The translations under genes and the position numbers were made by a program. Positions 8,128-17,309 of a stretch of DNA of 32,006 bases are shown here, piece by piece (position 1 is the first letter of the stretch; each line of letters opens with the position of its first letter). Source of the DNA: a bacterium (lineage in GTDB: Bacteria; ARS69); assembly GCA_025774805.1 (NCBI GenBank), contig JALGZR010000091.1:1-32006 (forward strand). Direction: 5' to 3'. The notes below the pieces were generated by a model. The model worked only from the letters and a program-made list of their open reading frames with translations, was not told the DNA's origin and made no database searches.

Positions 8128-9264
8128 TTGGTCTGGCAGAACTGGACCCAGAATCTGGCCCCCAAGATCCTTTCGCTCGTGATTGCGGTCGGGCTCTGGG
8201 TCAACGTCACGAACCGGATCGAGTCCATGCAGACCCTCAGCTTTCCGATCGACTACGCGAATCATCCCGAAGGGCTCACACCTCTCGAGCCCCTTCCTCG
8301 GGAGGTTCGTGCCGGTGTGCGCGGCAAGGGGAGGTTTCTCCGCTACACCACGCGGGGAGGGGTGTACAAGATCGACCTCCTGGGGTCCGCCGCGGGACCG
8401 AACACGCTGCACCTGGACAACTCGAGCCTGACGATCCCGGGCGATGCCGAGGCTGTCTGGATCGAGCCCAAACGAATCCGAATCGAGTTCGACCAGACCG
8501 TCGTCCGGGACGTCCCGATCACCCCCGCGATCGTCGGGAGTCCGGACGAGAACCACGTCCAGGTCGGCAAGACGTTTCTCAATCCGTCCACCGCCCGCGT
8601 GAAGGGACCGCGCCGCCTCGTCGACCAGATCAAGCTGCTCTCCACGGTTCCCGTCGAGATCCGGGGACAGCGGAGCATCGTTCGCAAGCGCGTCCGTCTC
8701 GCCGATCTCGGCCATTCGACGGTGGAAATCACCCCCTCGACCATCGAGGTCGGGATCACGATCGAGCCGATCGTCGAGCGGACGATCCAGGAGATCGCCA
8801 TCGGGTTCGGAAGCGAGTTGAACGGGCGGTGGACGGCGAGCGCTCGTCCCCCGAATCTCGGCGTCGAGATCAGCGGAGCCCGGAGCATCGTGGACGTGGC
8901 GGTTCGCGAAGTGTCGTCAATCGTTCTGCATGCGGACACGTGGTCGGTGGGAACGACCATTCTCCGCCTGCTGGAGATCCGCGGACGTGACCTCGTATAC
9001 GCGCCCCACGAAGCGGTTCCCCTGGTCCTGGCTCCGCCCGCCGACAACGGCCAACCGAGACCCCCGGCCGGTCCGAGTCCACGCCCCTCCGGCAAGGTTC
9101 CTCCCGCGGTCCGCGGAGAGGTCGTGGGGACTCTCCCCCTTCCTCCCGGCCTCGAGATTCTCGGCGTCAGTCCCGAGCTCATGGCGGTCGCGATCCAGAG
9201 GAACGGGGAGAGGACGCAGAACGTCGCGCGCAGCAAGGACCCCGCACCGGAATCGGGCCCGTGA
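8128..9264 (+). CDS. YbbR-domain (CdaR-like) membrane-anchored protein
   Basis: N-terminal membrane segment in NLAPKILSLVIAVGLWVNV (about 6-24), preceded by Trp/Asn as in CdaR/YbbR proteins, then repeated beta-rich YbbR domains (about 30-300) outside the membrane and a proline-rich tail. In Firmicutes CdaR regulates the diadenylate cyclase CdaA; here no cyclase gene is adjacent, so the partner is unknown. I chose the TTG at 8128, which has an AAAGGA box 8 nt upstream and begins at the conserved N-terminus; an earlier in-frame TTG at 8071 would add 19 unrelated residues. The stop overlaps the tsaD start (GTGA). Confidence 0.82.
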   Translation: MVWQNWTQNLAPKILSLVIAVGLWVNVTNRIESMQTLSFPIDYANHPEGLTPLEPLPREVRAGVRGKGRFLRYTTRGGVYKIDLLGSAAGPNTLHLDNSSLTIPGDAEAVWIEPKRIRIEFDQTVVRDVPITPAIVGSPDENHVQVGKTFLNPSTARVKGPRRLVDQIKLLSTVPVEIRGQRSIVRKRVRLADLGHSTVEITPSTIEVGITIEPIVERTIQEIAIGFGSELNGRWTASARPPNLGVEISGARSIVDVAVREVSSIVLHADTWSVGTTILRLLEIRGRDLVYAPHEAVPLVLAPPADNGQPRPPAGPSPRPSGKVPPAVRGEVVGTLPLPPGLEILGVSPELMAVAIQRNGERTQNVARSKDPAPESGP

Positions 9265-10358
9265 TCCTGGGAATCGAGACATCTTGCGACGAGACCGCCG
9301 CCGCGGTGGTGGATCCGGCCGGGCGGGTGGTCTCCAACGTGGTCGCGTCCCAAAAGGTGCACGAGCTCTACCACGGCGTGGTTCCCGAGATCGCGTCGCG
9401 GGAGCACGTGAAAGTGCTCCCTCCGGTCGTGCGAAAAGCTCTCGAGGAGGCGGGCGTCGGTCTCCACGAGGTGAAGGGCATCGCGGTCACCGCGGGGCCC
9501 GGTCTCGTCGGGGCGCTTCTCGTGGGAGTCACGACCGCGAAGGGTCTCGCGCTCGGCCTGGCGAGGCCGTTCCTCGGCGTGAACCACCTCGAGGGGCACG
9601 TGCTCTCCCCGTTTCTCGAGGACCCCGATCTCGCGCCGCCCGTTCTCGTCCTGGTCGCGTCGGGAGGCCACACCCTTCTCGTTCGGGTGGACGCCCTCGA
9701 CAGACTGCAGATCGTGGGGCGCACGCGGGACGACGCCGCCGGCGAGGCCTTCGACAAGGTCTCGGTGCTTCTGGGACGGGGATATCCCGGAGGAGCGACG
9801 ATCGAGCGGCTCGCCGCGGAGGGAGATCCGAACGCGTTCGCCTTTCCCCGGGCCTGGCTCGAGGAGGGATCGTTCGACTTCAGCTTCTCGGGAATCAAGA
9901 CGGCGGTGCGGCTCGCGGTCGATCGGGATCCCGCTCGGAGGGAGGAGCCGGCGGCGCGGGACGTGGCGGCCTCGTTTCAGGCGGCGATGATCGAGGTCCT
10001 CGTCGAGAAAACGATCCGGGCCGCCCTCGGGGTGGGCGTGCCCGCGGTGGCGGTCGCGGGAGGAGTCGCGGCCAACCGCACACTGCGGCGCGCGTTCGAG
10101 GAGGCCTGCCGGGAGAGCCGCCTCCGTCTCGTCGTTCCGCGCCTGGAGTACTGCGGCGACAACGCCGCGATGATCGCGTGGGCGGGCAAGCTGCGCCTCG
10201 ACCGGGGAGAGCGATCCGACTTCGACCTCGATGCGGATGCCAATCTCCCGCTGGGAGCGATGCCGAACCGCGCCCCCCGGCGTTCGAAGCGAGCCCGCCC
10301 GCCGCGCCGTCGGCCCGCGGGCCCGCGATCTTCACGAGGCTCGTCGCGAGGCCGTTGA
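9261..10358 (+). CDS. tsaD: tRNA N6-adenosine threonylcarbamoyltransferase
   Basis: TsaD/Gcp/Kae1 enzyme, which with TsaB and TsaE transfers threonylcarbamoyl to A37 of ANN-decoding tRNAs. It starts with ILGIETSCDETAAAVV and has the metal-binding HLEGH (109-113), ASGGHT, and the GGVAANRTLR and CGDNAAMIAWAG blocks. GTG start overlapping the preceding stop by 4 nt. The family usually ends soon after the NLPLGA region; here about 25 extra Arg/Pro/Ser-rich residues follow, and the last ones are encoded by a hairpin element at 10320-10370. That tail looks acquired rather than functional. Confidence 0.95.
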   Translation: MILGIETSCDETAAAVVDPAGRVVSNVVASQKVHELYHGVVPEIASREHVKVLPPVVRKALEEAGVGLHEVKGIAVTAGPGLVGALLVGVTTAKGLALGLARPFLGVNHLEGHVLSPFLEDPDLAPPVLVLVASGGHTLLVRVDALDRLQIVGRTRDDAAGEAFDKVSVLLGRGYPGGATIERLAAEGDPNAFAFPRAWLEEGSFDFSFSGIKTAVRLAVDRDPARREEPAARDVAASFQAAMIEVLVEKTIRAALGVGVPAVAVAGGVAANRTLRRAFEEACRESRLRLVVPRLEYCGDNAAMIAWAGKLRLDRGERSDFDLDADANLPLGAMPNRAPRRSKRARPPRRRPAGPRSSRGSSRGR

Positions 10359-10370
10359 AGAACGCGGGCC
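10320..10370. terminator. 51-bp near-perfect hairpin between convergent genes
   Basis: Outer arms 10320-10334 and 10356-10370 pair at 14 of 15 positions; the inner part continues as ACG/CGT, GG/CC and CTCG-TCG-CGAG. The tsaD stop (10356-10358) lies in the right arm, and the stop of the opposing regulator begins at 10370, so the element sits exactly where the two transcripts meet. There is no T-run on either side. It may act as a bidirectional terminator or be an inserted REP-like palindrome. Confidence 0.6.
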
Positions 10371-10948
10371 TACCGGGCGCGGTCGGGGTAACAGGCGATG
10401 ATCGTCGTGTAGCGGGCTTCGGCGCCCGTGCGTTCGGTGCCCCCGTATCGCTCCCGGAGTGACTTCACCGCGGCGAGGAGATCCGCCAGAAACGCCGCGC
10501 GCGCCGACGCGTCCGGGAACGCCAGGTCGACGGCTGTCGCGTAGGTGGAGAACTCGCGACCGTCGCGGGCCGCCTCGTCCAGGAGAAGCAGCGCGTCCCC
10601 GTTGAGGCGCTCTCCCAGCGCGATGAGGTTTCGCAGGGGACGGCGGGCCGTGTCGTTGCGCAGCTGGCGGCGCTCCTCTCCTCCCGGAGTGAGGCCTTCG
10701 GCGACGATGTAGGTGCGGGCGATCGCCGTGTAGAGGATCTCGGTGAGGTTGCGCACGCGGCGACTGCCCGACCGCCGGATCAACCCCGTCTCCCGGAGTC
10801 TTCGAAAGTGGTGGCTCACGCGGGGAGCGGGCATCCCCAGCTCCCGGGCGACCTCGGAGGCGGAGGCCGGCGTTCGCAGCCGGGCCAGGATCCGCTCCCG
10901 GATCGGGTGCAGCAACACGGCCGCCCTCTCGGGGTCCTCCACCCTCAT
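10370..10948 (-). CDS. ArsR-type winged-helix transcription regulator
   Basis: 192 residues with an N-terminal winged helix: HPIRERILARL, then EVARELGMPAPRVSHHFRRL (recognition helix) and ETGLIRR (wing). The C-terminal half (about 75-192) is helical and may bind a ligand or dimerise. No metal-site cysteines are visible, so a metal sensor is unlikely. The ATG at 10948 overlaps the stop of a short upstream frame (ATGA), which favours it. A GTG at 10969 with GGAGG 6 nt upstream is an alternative. The target is unknown. Confidence 0.8.
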   Translation of the reverse strand: MRVEDPERAAVLLHPIRERILARLRTPASASEVARELGMPAPRVSHHFRRLRETGLIRRSGSRRVRNLTEILYTAIARTYIVAEGLTPGGEERRQLRNDTARRPLRNLIALGERLNGDALLLLDEAARDGREFSTYATAVDLAFPDASARAAFLADLLAAVKSLRERYGGTERTGAEARYTTIIACYPDRAR

Positions 10949-11037
10949 CTGACGCACGGGAACGCCCACCCGACGCCTCCCTTCGGGAGTCCCTTCACGA
11001 GAAGCATCGGCTTTTCGTCGAAGAACTTGAGCCCCAA
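10945..11037 (-). CDS. Short coding-like frame overlapping the ArsR-type gene
   Basis: A minus-strand frame runs through GLKFFDEKPMLLVKGLPKGG and ends with a TGA that overlaps the regulator's ATG. Its residues look natural and its third codon positions are mostly G or C, unlike the other frames here. The frame stays open upstream beyond 11170 but has no ATG or GTG before the TTG at 11037; that TTG gives 30 residues and lacks a clear ribosome-binding site. It is either a very small leader gene or the 3' remnant of a larger gene whose front was lost. Family not recognised. Confidence 0.35.
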   Translation of the reverse strand: MGLKFFDEKPMLLVKGLPKGGVGWAFPCVR

Positions 11038-11177
11038 GGCGTTGCGGCGGGCGCTCCGCGGGTCGGAATCTGGATCGCCTCTCAGAATTCGCCGGGATTC
11101 TTCTTCGTCGTTGCGAATTTCGGGCCGATGACCCGTAAGAGCCGGTGCTCGCTGGCGACAGACCTGGCAGGAGGCCC

Positions 11178-12149
<972 letters not shown>

Positions 12150-12151
12150 CG

Positions 12152-14953
12152 GTGAGACGAGAGATTCCGGGCGGGAGTCCCACGACGATGTCTTCGCCGA
12201 GCGCCGTCCGGGCTCCGGAGAAGGAGCGCTCGAACCTCCTCGACGCCCACCTGGAGAGCCTTCAGCGAGCGGACTCCGTGGAGCAGGTGACGGACGTCAT
12301 TCGCGACGCGGTGTCGCGAACCCCGGGAGTCGGACGGGGAACGATCTTCCTCACGGAACCGAAGAGCGAGCCGACTCCCGTCGCGCAGATCGAGGGGCCT
12401 CGGAAGGAGCTCGTGGCGCCGGCGCTCGAGCTCGTGGGGCTGGCGCGGCGGGCCTATCGGGAGCGGACGAACGTGACGCAGAGCGGAGCGACGTCCGGCT
12501 CCGTCTGGGCGGTGCCGCTGACATCGGCCCGGGAGATCCACGGCGTCGTGGCCGCGACCGGCGACATGGGGGAGTTGACGCGGTTCCTCGCGCACGCGGG
12601 TCACGCGCTCGCCCGAGAGAGAAGTCGGGCCTTCGAACGGGAGCGGTGGGCGGACACCGAGCGCAGGACATCCAACCTCGAGCAGGCGATCGAGGTGCTC
12701 GACTCGGTCGCGGCGGACGACGGTGACGGCCTGGCCGAGAGGAAGATCGTGACCGGTGTCGCGGGCGTCCCGGGAGTCGGAGGCGTGACTCTCCGGGCTC
12801 TTCGCGTCCAGGATCTCACCTACGTCGAGGTCGCGGCCACCCGCGACGCTCCGGAGCCTCCCCCCGAAGCCCGCCGGGTCGACGGAATGCTCGACTGGGT
12901 GGAGGGCCTGCCCTCCTGGCGAGGGTTCCGTTGGATCTCGGGACCACCGATCGATCGACCGCGGCCCGGGACCGGAGACACGCTACTCTTGACCCTGAAC
13001 GGATCGGAGCGCCCGGACCCGATCGGTTACCTCCTGATCGGGCTGGAGCGTTCGCTCGAGGATGCGATCGCGACCGACGATCTGCAGCGGTGGGCCTCCC
13101 TCGGCCGGATCGCTCTCAGCAACCAGCGCGATCGCGAGCTCGCGGGTCGTCGATACGAGGAGATCCAGAACGAGAAGGACCACCTCAGCGAGCTTCACCG
13201 GCTCAAGTCCCAGTTCATCGCGGCCGTCTCCCACGAGCTGCGGACGCCGCTGACGTCCATCTGCGCGTACGCGGAGACGCTCCGCTCGCCGGCCGTGCGG
13301 GAAGACGAGGAGACGAGAGACCGTTTTCTCCGGGTGATCCAGGACGAGAGCCGTCGTCTCACCCGAATCGTCGACGACATCCTCGATCTCGCCACGATGG
13401 ATTCGGGTCACGTCCGGCTGTCGTGCCGTCCCGACGACCTCGCCGCCCTCGTGAGAGACGCGTTCGACGTGATCCACCCCATCGCCCGGGAAAAGGACAT
13501 CCGAATCGTCGAGCCCGATACGGAAGAGGCGAGGGTGCACGCCGATCCCGACCTCCTCAAGCAGCTGATCGTGAATCTCCTCGAGAACGCGGTCAAGTTC
13601 TCGCCGAGGGGAGCCGAGGTCCGGGTCTCGATCGAGCTCGACGCGAGCACCGTCCGACTGGTCGTCGAGGACGACGGACCGGGCATCCCGACCGAAGAGC
13701 TGGACGCCATCTTCGAACGCTTCCACCAGATCGACGGATCGAACGCGCGAGAGCACGGCGGGTCGGGTCTCGGGCTCGCGATCTGTCGCAGCATCGCCAC
13801 CTGGCACGACGGGCGCATCTGGGCCGAGAGCGGCGAGGGGGAGGGGGCGCGCTTCATCGTGTCTCTGCCGCGCGGGCGGGCGATCGGCCGCGAGAAGACC
13901 GACCCGCCCACCGTGGTGAAGCGCCGGCGCCCGCGGGATCACCGGCTTCCCGAGCTGATGACCGAGATGATCGCGGAGGTCATGGGCGCGGAGACCGTCT
14001 CCCTCATGCTTCTGGACCCCGCCGGCAACGAGCTTTACATCCAGGCCGCCCTGGGACTCCCGGACGAGACGATTCGAGACGTGCGCGTCGCCGTCGGGGA
14101 GCGGATCAGCGGCGTGGCCGCGGAGACGGGAAAGACGGTCTTCATTCCCGACCTGAACGCCGATCCGAGGTTCGTTCCGACCGGCCGCGAGAACCAGTAC
14201 AGGACCCCGTCCCTCCTCTCGGTGCCGATCCGCCTCCAGGACACAACCATCGGCGTGATCAACGTGACGAACAAGTCGACGGCCGAGCCGTTCTCCGACC
14301 ACGATCGCCGACTCCTCGAGATCCTCACCGAGAGGGTCGCCACGGTTCTACGGAAGCTGCGCGAGTACGGGAGCACACGGGAACGCGTCGAGTGCATCGA
14401 GGAGGCGATCCGCGGCGTGATCGACGTTCGCCGCCACTATTTCCCTCGCGGGGAAGATTCTTCGGATCTCGTCCTCGGAATCTGTCAGGAATTGGGCCTG
14501 GACCAGGAGGAGGCGGTCCAGATCCACTATGCGTCCGTGTTGCACGACGTCGGGATGACCCGGCTCCCGGAGGGGGTCTACAAGAAGCCGGCCGATCTGT
14601 CGGAAAGGGACCGGGAGATGGTTCACCGCCACCCCGAGGAGGCGGCGCGCGTTCTCCGCTCCCTCGAATACATGCCGGACGTGTTCGACATCATCGTGGC
14701 GCACCACGAGGAGCCGGACGGGTCAGGTTACCCGAAGGGCCTCACGGCTCCGGTGATCCCGATGGGAGCGAAGATCCTGGCCGTGGTGGACGCCTACCAC
14801 GCGCTGAGAAGCGAAAGACCTTACCGGGATCCCGTGTCGCGGGAGGAGGCGATCGAGGAGCTTCGGCGCAATTCCGGAAAGCAGTTCGAGCCGGAGATCG
14901 TCGAGTCCCTCGTTCGGGTGCTCGAGAAGACCGCAACTCGAGGTAGAAGATGA
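12152..14953 (+). CDS. Histidine kinase-GAF-HD-GYP fusion protein
   Basis: Single 933-residue soluble protein joining a sensor kinase to a c-di-GMP phosphodiesterase-type domain. Order: two N-terminal GAF-like regions (about 30-160 and 180-320), a coiled linker, HisKA with AAVSHELRTPLTSI (phospho-His about 361), HATPase_c with NLLENAVKFSP, DDGPGIP and GGSGLGLAI (about 465-575), a third GAF domain (about 600-735), and HD-GYP (about 745-930) with LHDVGM (His-Asp), AHHEEPDGSGYP and a downstream DAYHAL. All HD-GYP landmark residues are present. No membrane segment. GTG at 12152 with AAGGAG 8 nt upstream; a TTG at 12146 is possible. Flanked by two receiver proteins, its likely phosphorylation partners. 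Confidence 0.92.
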   Translation: MRREIPGGSPTTMSSPSAVRAPEKERSNLLDAHLESLQRADSVEQVTDVIRDAVSRTPGVGRGTIFLTEPKSEPTPVAQIEGPRKELVAPALELVGLARRAYRERTNVTQSGATSGSVWAVPLTSAREIHGVVAATGDMGELTRFLAHAGHALARERSRAFERERWADTERRTSNLEQAIEVLDSVAADDGDGLAERKIVTGVAGVPGVGGVTLRALRVQDLTYVEVAATRDAPEPPPEARRVDGMLDWVEGLPSWRGFRWISGPPIDRPRPGTGDTLLLTLNGSERPDPIGYLLIGLERSLEDAIATDDLQRWASLGRIALSNQRDRELAGRRYEEIQNEKDHLSELHRLKSQFIAAVSHELRTPLTSICAYAETLRSPAVREDEETRDRFLRVIQDESRRLTRIVDDILDLATMDSGHVRLSCRPDDLAALVRDAFDVIHPIAREKDIRIVEPDTEEARVHADPDLLKQLIVNLLENAVKFSPRGAEVRVSIELDASTVRLVVEDDGPGIPTEELDAIFERFHQIDGSNAREHGGSGLGLAICRSIATWHDGRIWAESGEGEGARFIVSLPRGRAIGREKTDPPTVVKRRRPRDHRLPELMTEMIAEVMGAETVSLMLLDPAGNELYIQAALGLPDETIRDVRVAVGERISGVAAETGKTVFIPDLNADPRFVPTGRENQYRTPSLLSVPIRLQDTTIGVINVTNKSTAEPFSDHDRRLLEILTERVATVLRKLREYGSTRERVECIEEAIRGVIDVRRHYFPRGEDSSDLVLGICQELGLDQEEAVQIHYASVLHDVGMTRLPEGVYKKPADLSERDREMVHRHPEEAARVLRSLEYMPDVFDIIVAHHEEPDGSGYPKGLTAPVIPMGAKILAVVDAYHALRSERPYRDPVSREEAIEELRRNSGKQFEPEIVESLVRVLEKTATRGRR

Positions 14954-15330
14954 GCAAAGGGAAGATTCTGGTCGTCGACGACGAGAACTACATCCTCCAC
15001 ATCCTGGACTTCAGTCTGGGGGCGGAGGGGTACGAGGTCATCACCGCCGAGGACGGCGAGGAGGCGGTGCGGAAGGTCAAGGAGGAACGGCCCGACCTGG
15101 TCGTGCTCGATGTGATGATGCCGAAGATGGACGGTTTCGAGGCGTGCCGGATGATCAAGCGCGACCCCGACACGGGGGGCACCCCGGTGATCCTCCTCTC
15201 CGCCCGGGCTCGGGACGTCGACCAGAAGCAGGGCTACGAGGCGGGCGCCGACGACTACATCACGAAGCCCTTCAGTCCCGGACGCCTCGTGGAGCGCGTG
15301 CACGGTCTGCTCAAGACCCGCACGTCCTGA
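14950..15330 (+). CDS. Stand-alone CheY-like receiver protein
   Basis: 126 residues, a receiver domain only: acidic pair D10/D11 (VVDDEN), phospho-acceptor D54 (VVLDVMMPKMDG), Ser in LLSAR and Lys in TKPFSP. There is no output domain, so it should act by protein-protein contact or phosphorelay. The ATG overlaps the kinase stop (ATGA), so it is translationally coupled to the kinase-HD-GYP gene, its most likely phosphodonor. Confidence 0.92.
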   Translation: MSKGKILVVDDENYILHILDFSLGAEGYEVITAEDGEEAVRKVKEERPDLVVLDVMMPKMDGFEACRMIKRDPDTGGTPVILLSARARDVDQKQGYEAGADDYITKPFSPGRLVERVHGLLKTRTS

Positions 15331-15337
15331 CCCACGG

Positions 15338-15352
15338 GCGCCGCTTCGGCGT
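15338..15352 (+). terminator. Short hairpin after the receiver gene
   Basis: GCGCCG-CTT-CGGCGT stem-loop (one G-T pair), 7 nt after the receiver stop. No T-run follows. It marks a likely end of the signalling operon. Confidence 0.35.
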
Positions 15353-15516
15353 CTTCGCCGTCCCTCTGCTTCCGCGCCGATCGGCCCGACGGTGCGATCG
15401 GTGGGCCCCTTCCCGAGCGGGAAGCCGCCGGGTTCGCCGGCCTTCGTTCGCGCGGCCTCCCCCACGAAGCCGTGGTATCCTCCCGCGCACGAGCCGGCTC
15501 GGCCGCGGAGGGCTCC

Positions 15517-17309
15517 ATGAGGTCGCTCCTGCCCGCGACATTGCTCGTGCTGCTCTCCTCGTGCGGAATCGGTGGCGAGTCACGATCGACACGATGCGGA
15601 CCGATCACGTCGGCGCCTACGGGAATCCGCTCGTTCGCACGCCCTCTCTCGATCGCATCGCCCGCACGGGGACCCTCTTCGCCTCGGCCCGCGTCCCCTA
15701 CTCGCTGACGCTCCCCTCCCACGCCACGATCTTCACCGGCGTGTGGCCATACTCCCACGGGGCGCGTCGCAACGACACCTTCGACTTCGACACGACGAGA
15801 ACCACGCTTCCCGCCCTCCTGCGGGAGGAGGGCTGGGAGACCGGAGCGACGATCGCCTCCTTCGCGCTCAACGCGAAGTTCGGGCTCGGGCCGAGCTTCG
15901 ATCACTACGACGATCTGAGCTCGCCGGAGGATCGGAGAACGGGACGGACGGAGCGGCGGGCCGACGAGGTGACGAAGCGGGCTCGGCGCTGGCTCGCCGA
16001 TCGGGGTGCTACGCCGTGGCTCCTCTGGGCCCACTACTTCGATCCGCACGACGAGTACGAGCCTCCGCCTCCCTTCGTTCGGATGTACGGAGAGACCGAG
16101 CTCGGCCGCTACGCCGGAGAGGTCGCGTTCGTCGACCGCGAGCTCGGGCGACTGCTCCGCGATCTCGATCTCCGCGTCGATCGGGAGCGTACGCTGCTGC
16201 TCGTGGTCGGCGATCACGGCGAGGCCTTCGGAGAGCACGGCGAGACGGGGCACGGGTATTTCCTCTACGAGACGACACTGCACGTTCCCCTTCTTCTGGG
16301 CCGCGGGTTCGGCGGACCGCCGGGCGCCATCCGGCCCGATCCGGTTCGCGCGGTCGACCTCTTCCCCACGGTGGCGGGCCGGCTCGGGGTAGGGCCTCCG
16401 GACGGGCTGCCGGGAACGCGGATGGACCGAGGGGAGCCTCCGGGACGCGGAGAGCGGGGCCGCGGCGGCGAGCCGCTCTACGCCGAGACGTTTTGGCCCG
16501 CGCTCACCTTTGGGGCCACCGATCTGCGCGCGATCGTGCACGACGGCTGGAAGCTCGTGCACGCGCCGAGGCCGGAGCTTTACGACCTCCTGGAGGACCC
16601 CGGAGAGACGGACAACCTCGCCGACGTCGAGACCGACGTCTTTGAGGCGTTGGAGGGCATTCTCGAGGAGCATCTGTCGGCGGAGGCGCGAGAGGGCCGC
16701 GTCCCGGCGAACGTCGCGGAGGTCGACGAGGAGACGCGGGAGCGCCTGCGGGGGCTCGGCTACATCGGGAGCGGTCCGGACGAGGAGCGGGCGGAGGGCT
16801 GGAGCCGCCGGGACCCGAAGGACATCGTCCACCTCGTCCCGCTGTTGACCGAGGGGATCCGGCTCTGCCACGACGATCGGTGGGACGAGGGGATTCCGCT
16901 GTTGGAGCGCGTGCTCACCGAGGACCCCCTGAACACGAAGGCGCTTCACTGGGTCAGCCGGGATCGCGAGCGGCGGAGGGACAAGGACGGAGCTCTCCAG
17001 GTGTATCTCGACGCTCTGGAGAGGGAACCGGGAAACGCCGGCCTCCTCAACACGATCGGGCAGATCCATCTACGACGGGGAGAGACGGTAGAGGCCGTCG
17101 CCCTGCTTGAGGCAGCGAGCGACGTCGATCCGCGCGCGATCTCGCCGCACCTGAACCTCGTGTCGGCCTACGGCCTCCAAGGTAGGATGGACGAGGCGCG
17201 CGCCGCGCTGAGACGCGCCATGGCGATCGACCCGGAGAATCCGATCGTGATCCGGCTGGCGAAGCAGATGGGAATGAGAACGCCCTCCGCGGGAGACCCG
17301 AGACGATGA
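15517..17309 (+). CDS. Sulfatase-like/TPR lipoprotein with an apparent frameshift
   Basis: The ATG at 15517 (GGAGG 5 nt upstream) begins a lipoprotein signal peptide, MRSLLPATLLVLLSSC, but this is in a different frame from the enzyme, which resumes as VTIDTMRTDHVGAYG from about 15579. The normal family start (NVLLVTIDT) is missing, so a small deletion or sequence error near 15560-15580 has broken the gene. The rest is an intact alkaline-phosphatase-superfamily domain: TLPSHATIFTG (15708 on; Thr in the nucleophile position instead of Cys/Ser of CxPSR), a metal-binding GDHGEAFGEHGE block from about 16209, then TPR repeats (about 16850-17280). The substrate is unknown. The stop overlaps the next start by 4 nt, so it is in operon with the hydroxylase genes. 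Confidence 0.75.

Noticed and set aside
2089-10352. 16-bp identity AGGCTCGTCGCGAGGC between the two palindromes as proof of common origin
   Set aside because: The word is itself a short GC-rich hairpin and could recur by chance; noted only as weak support.
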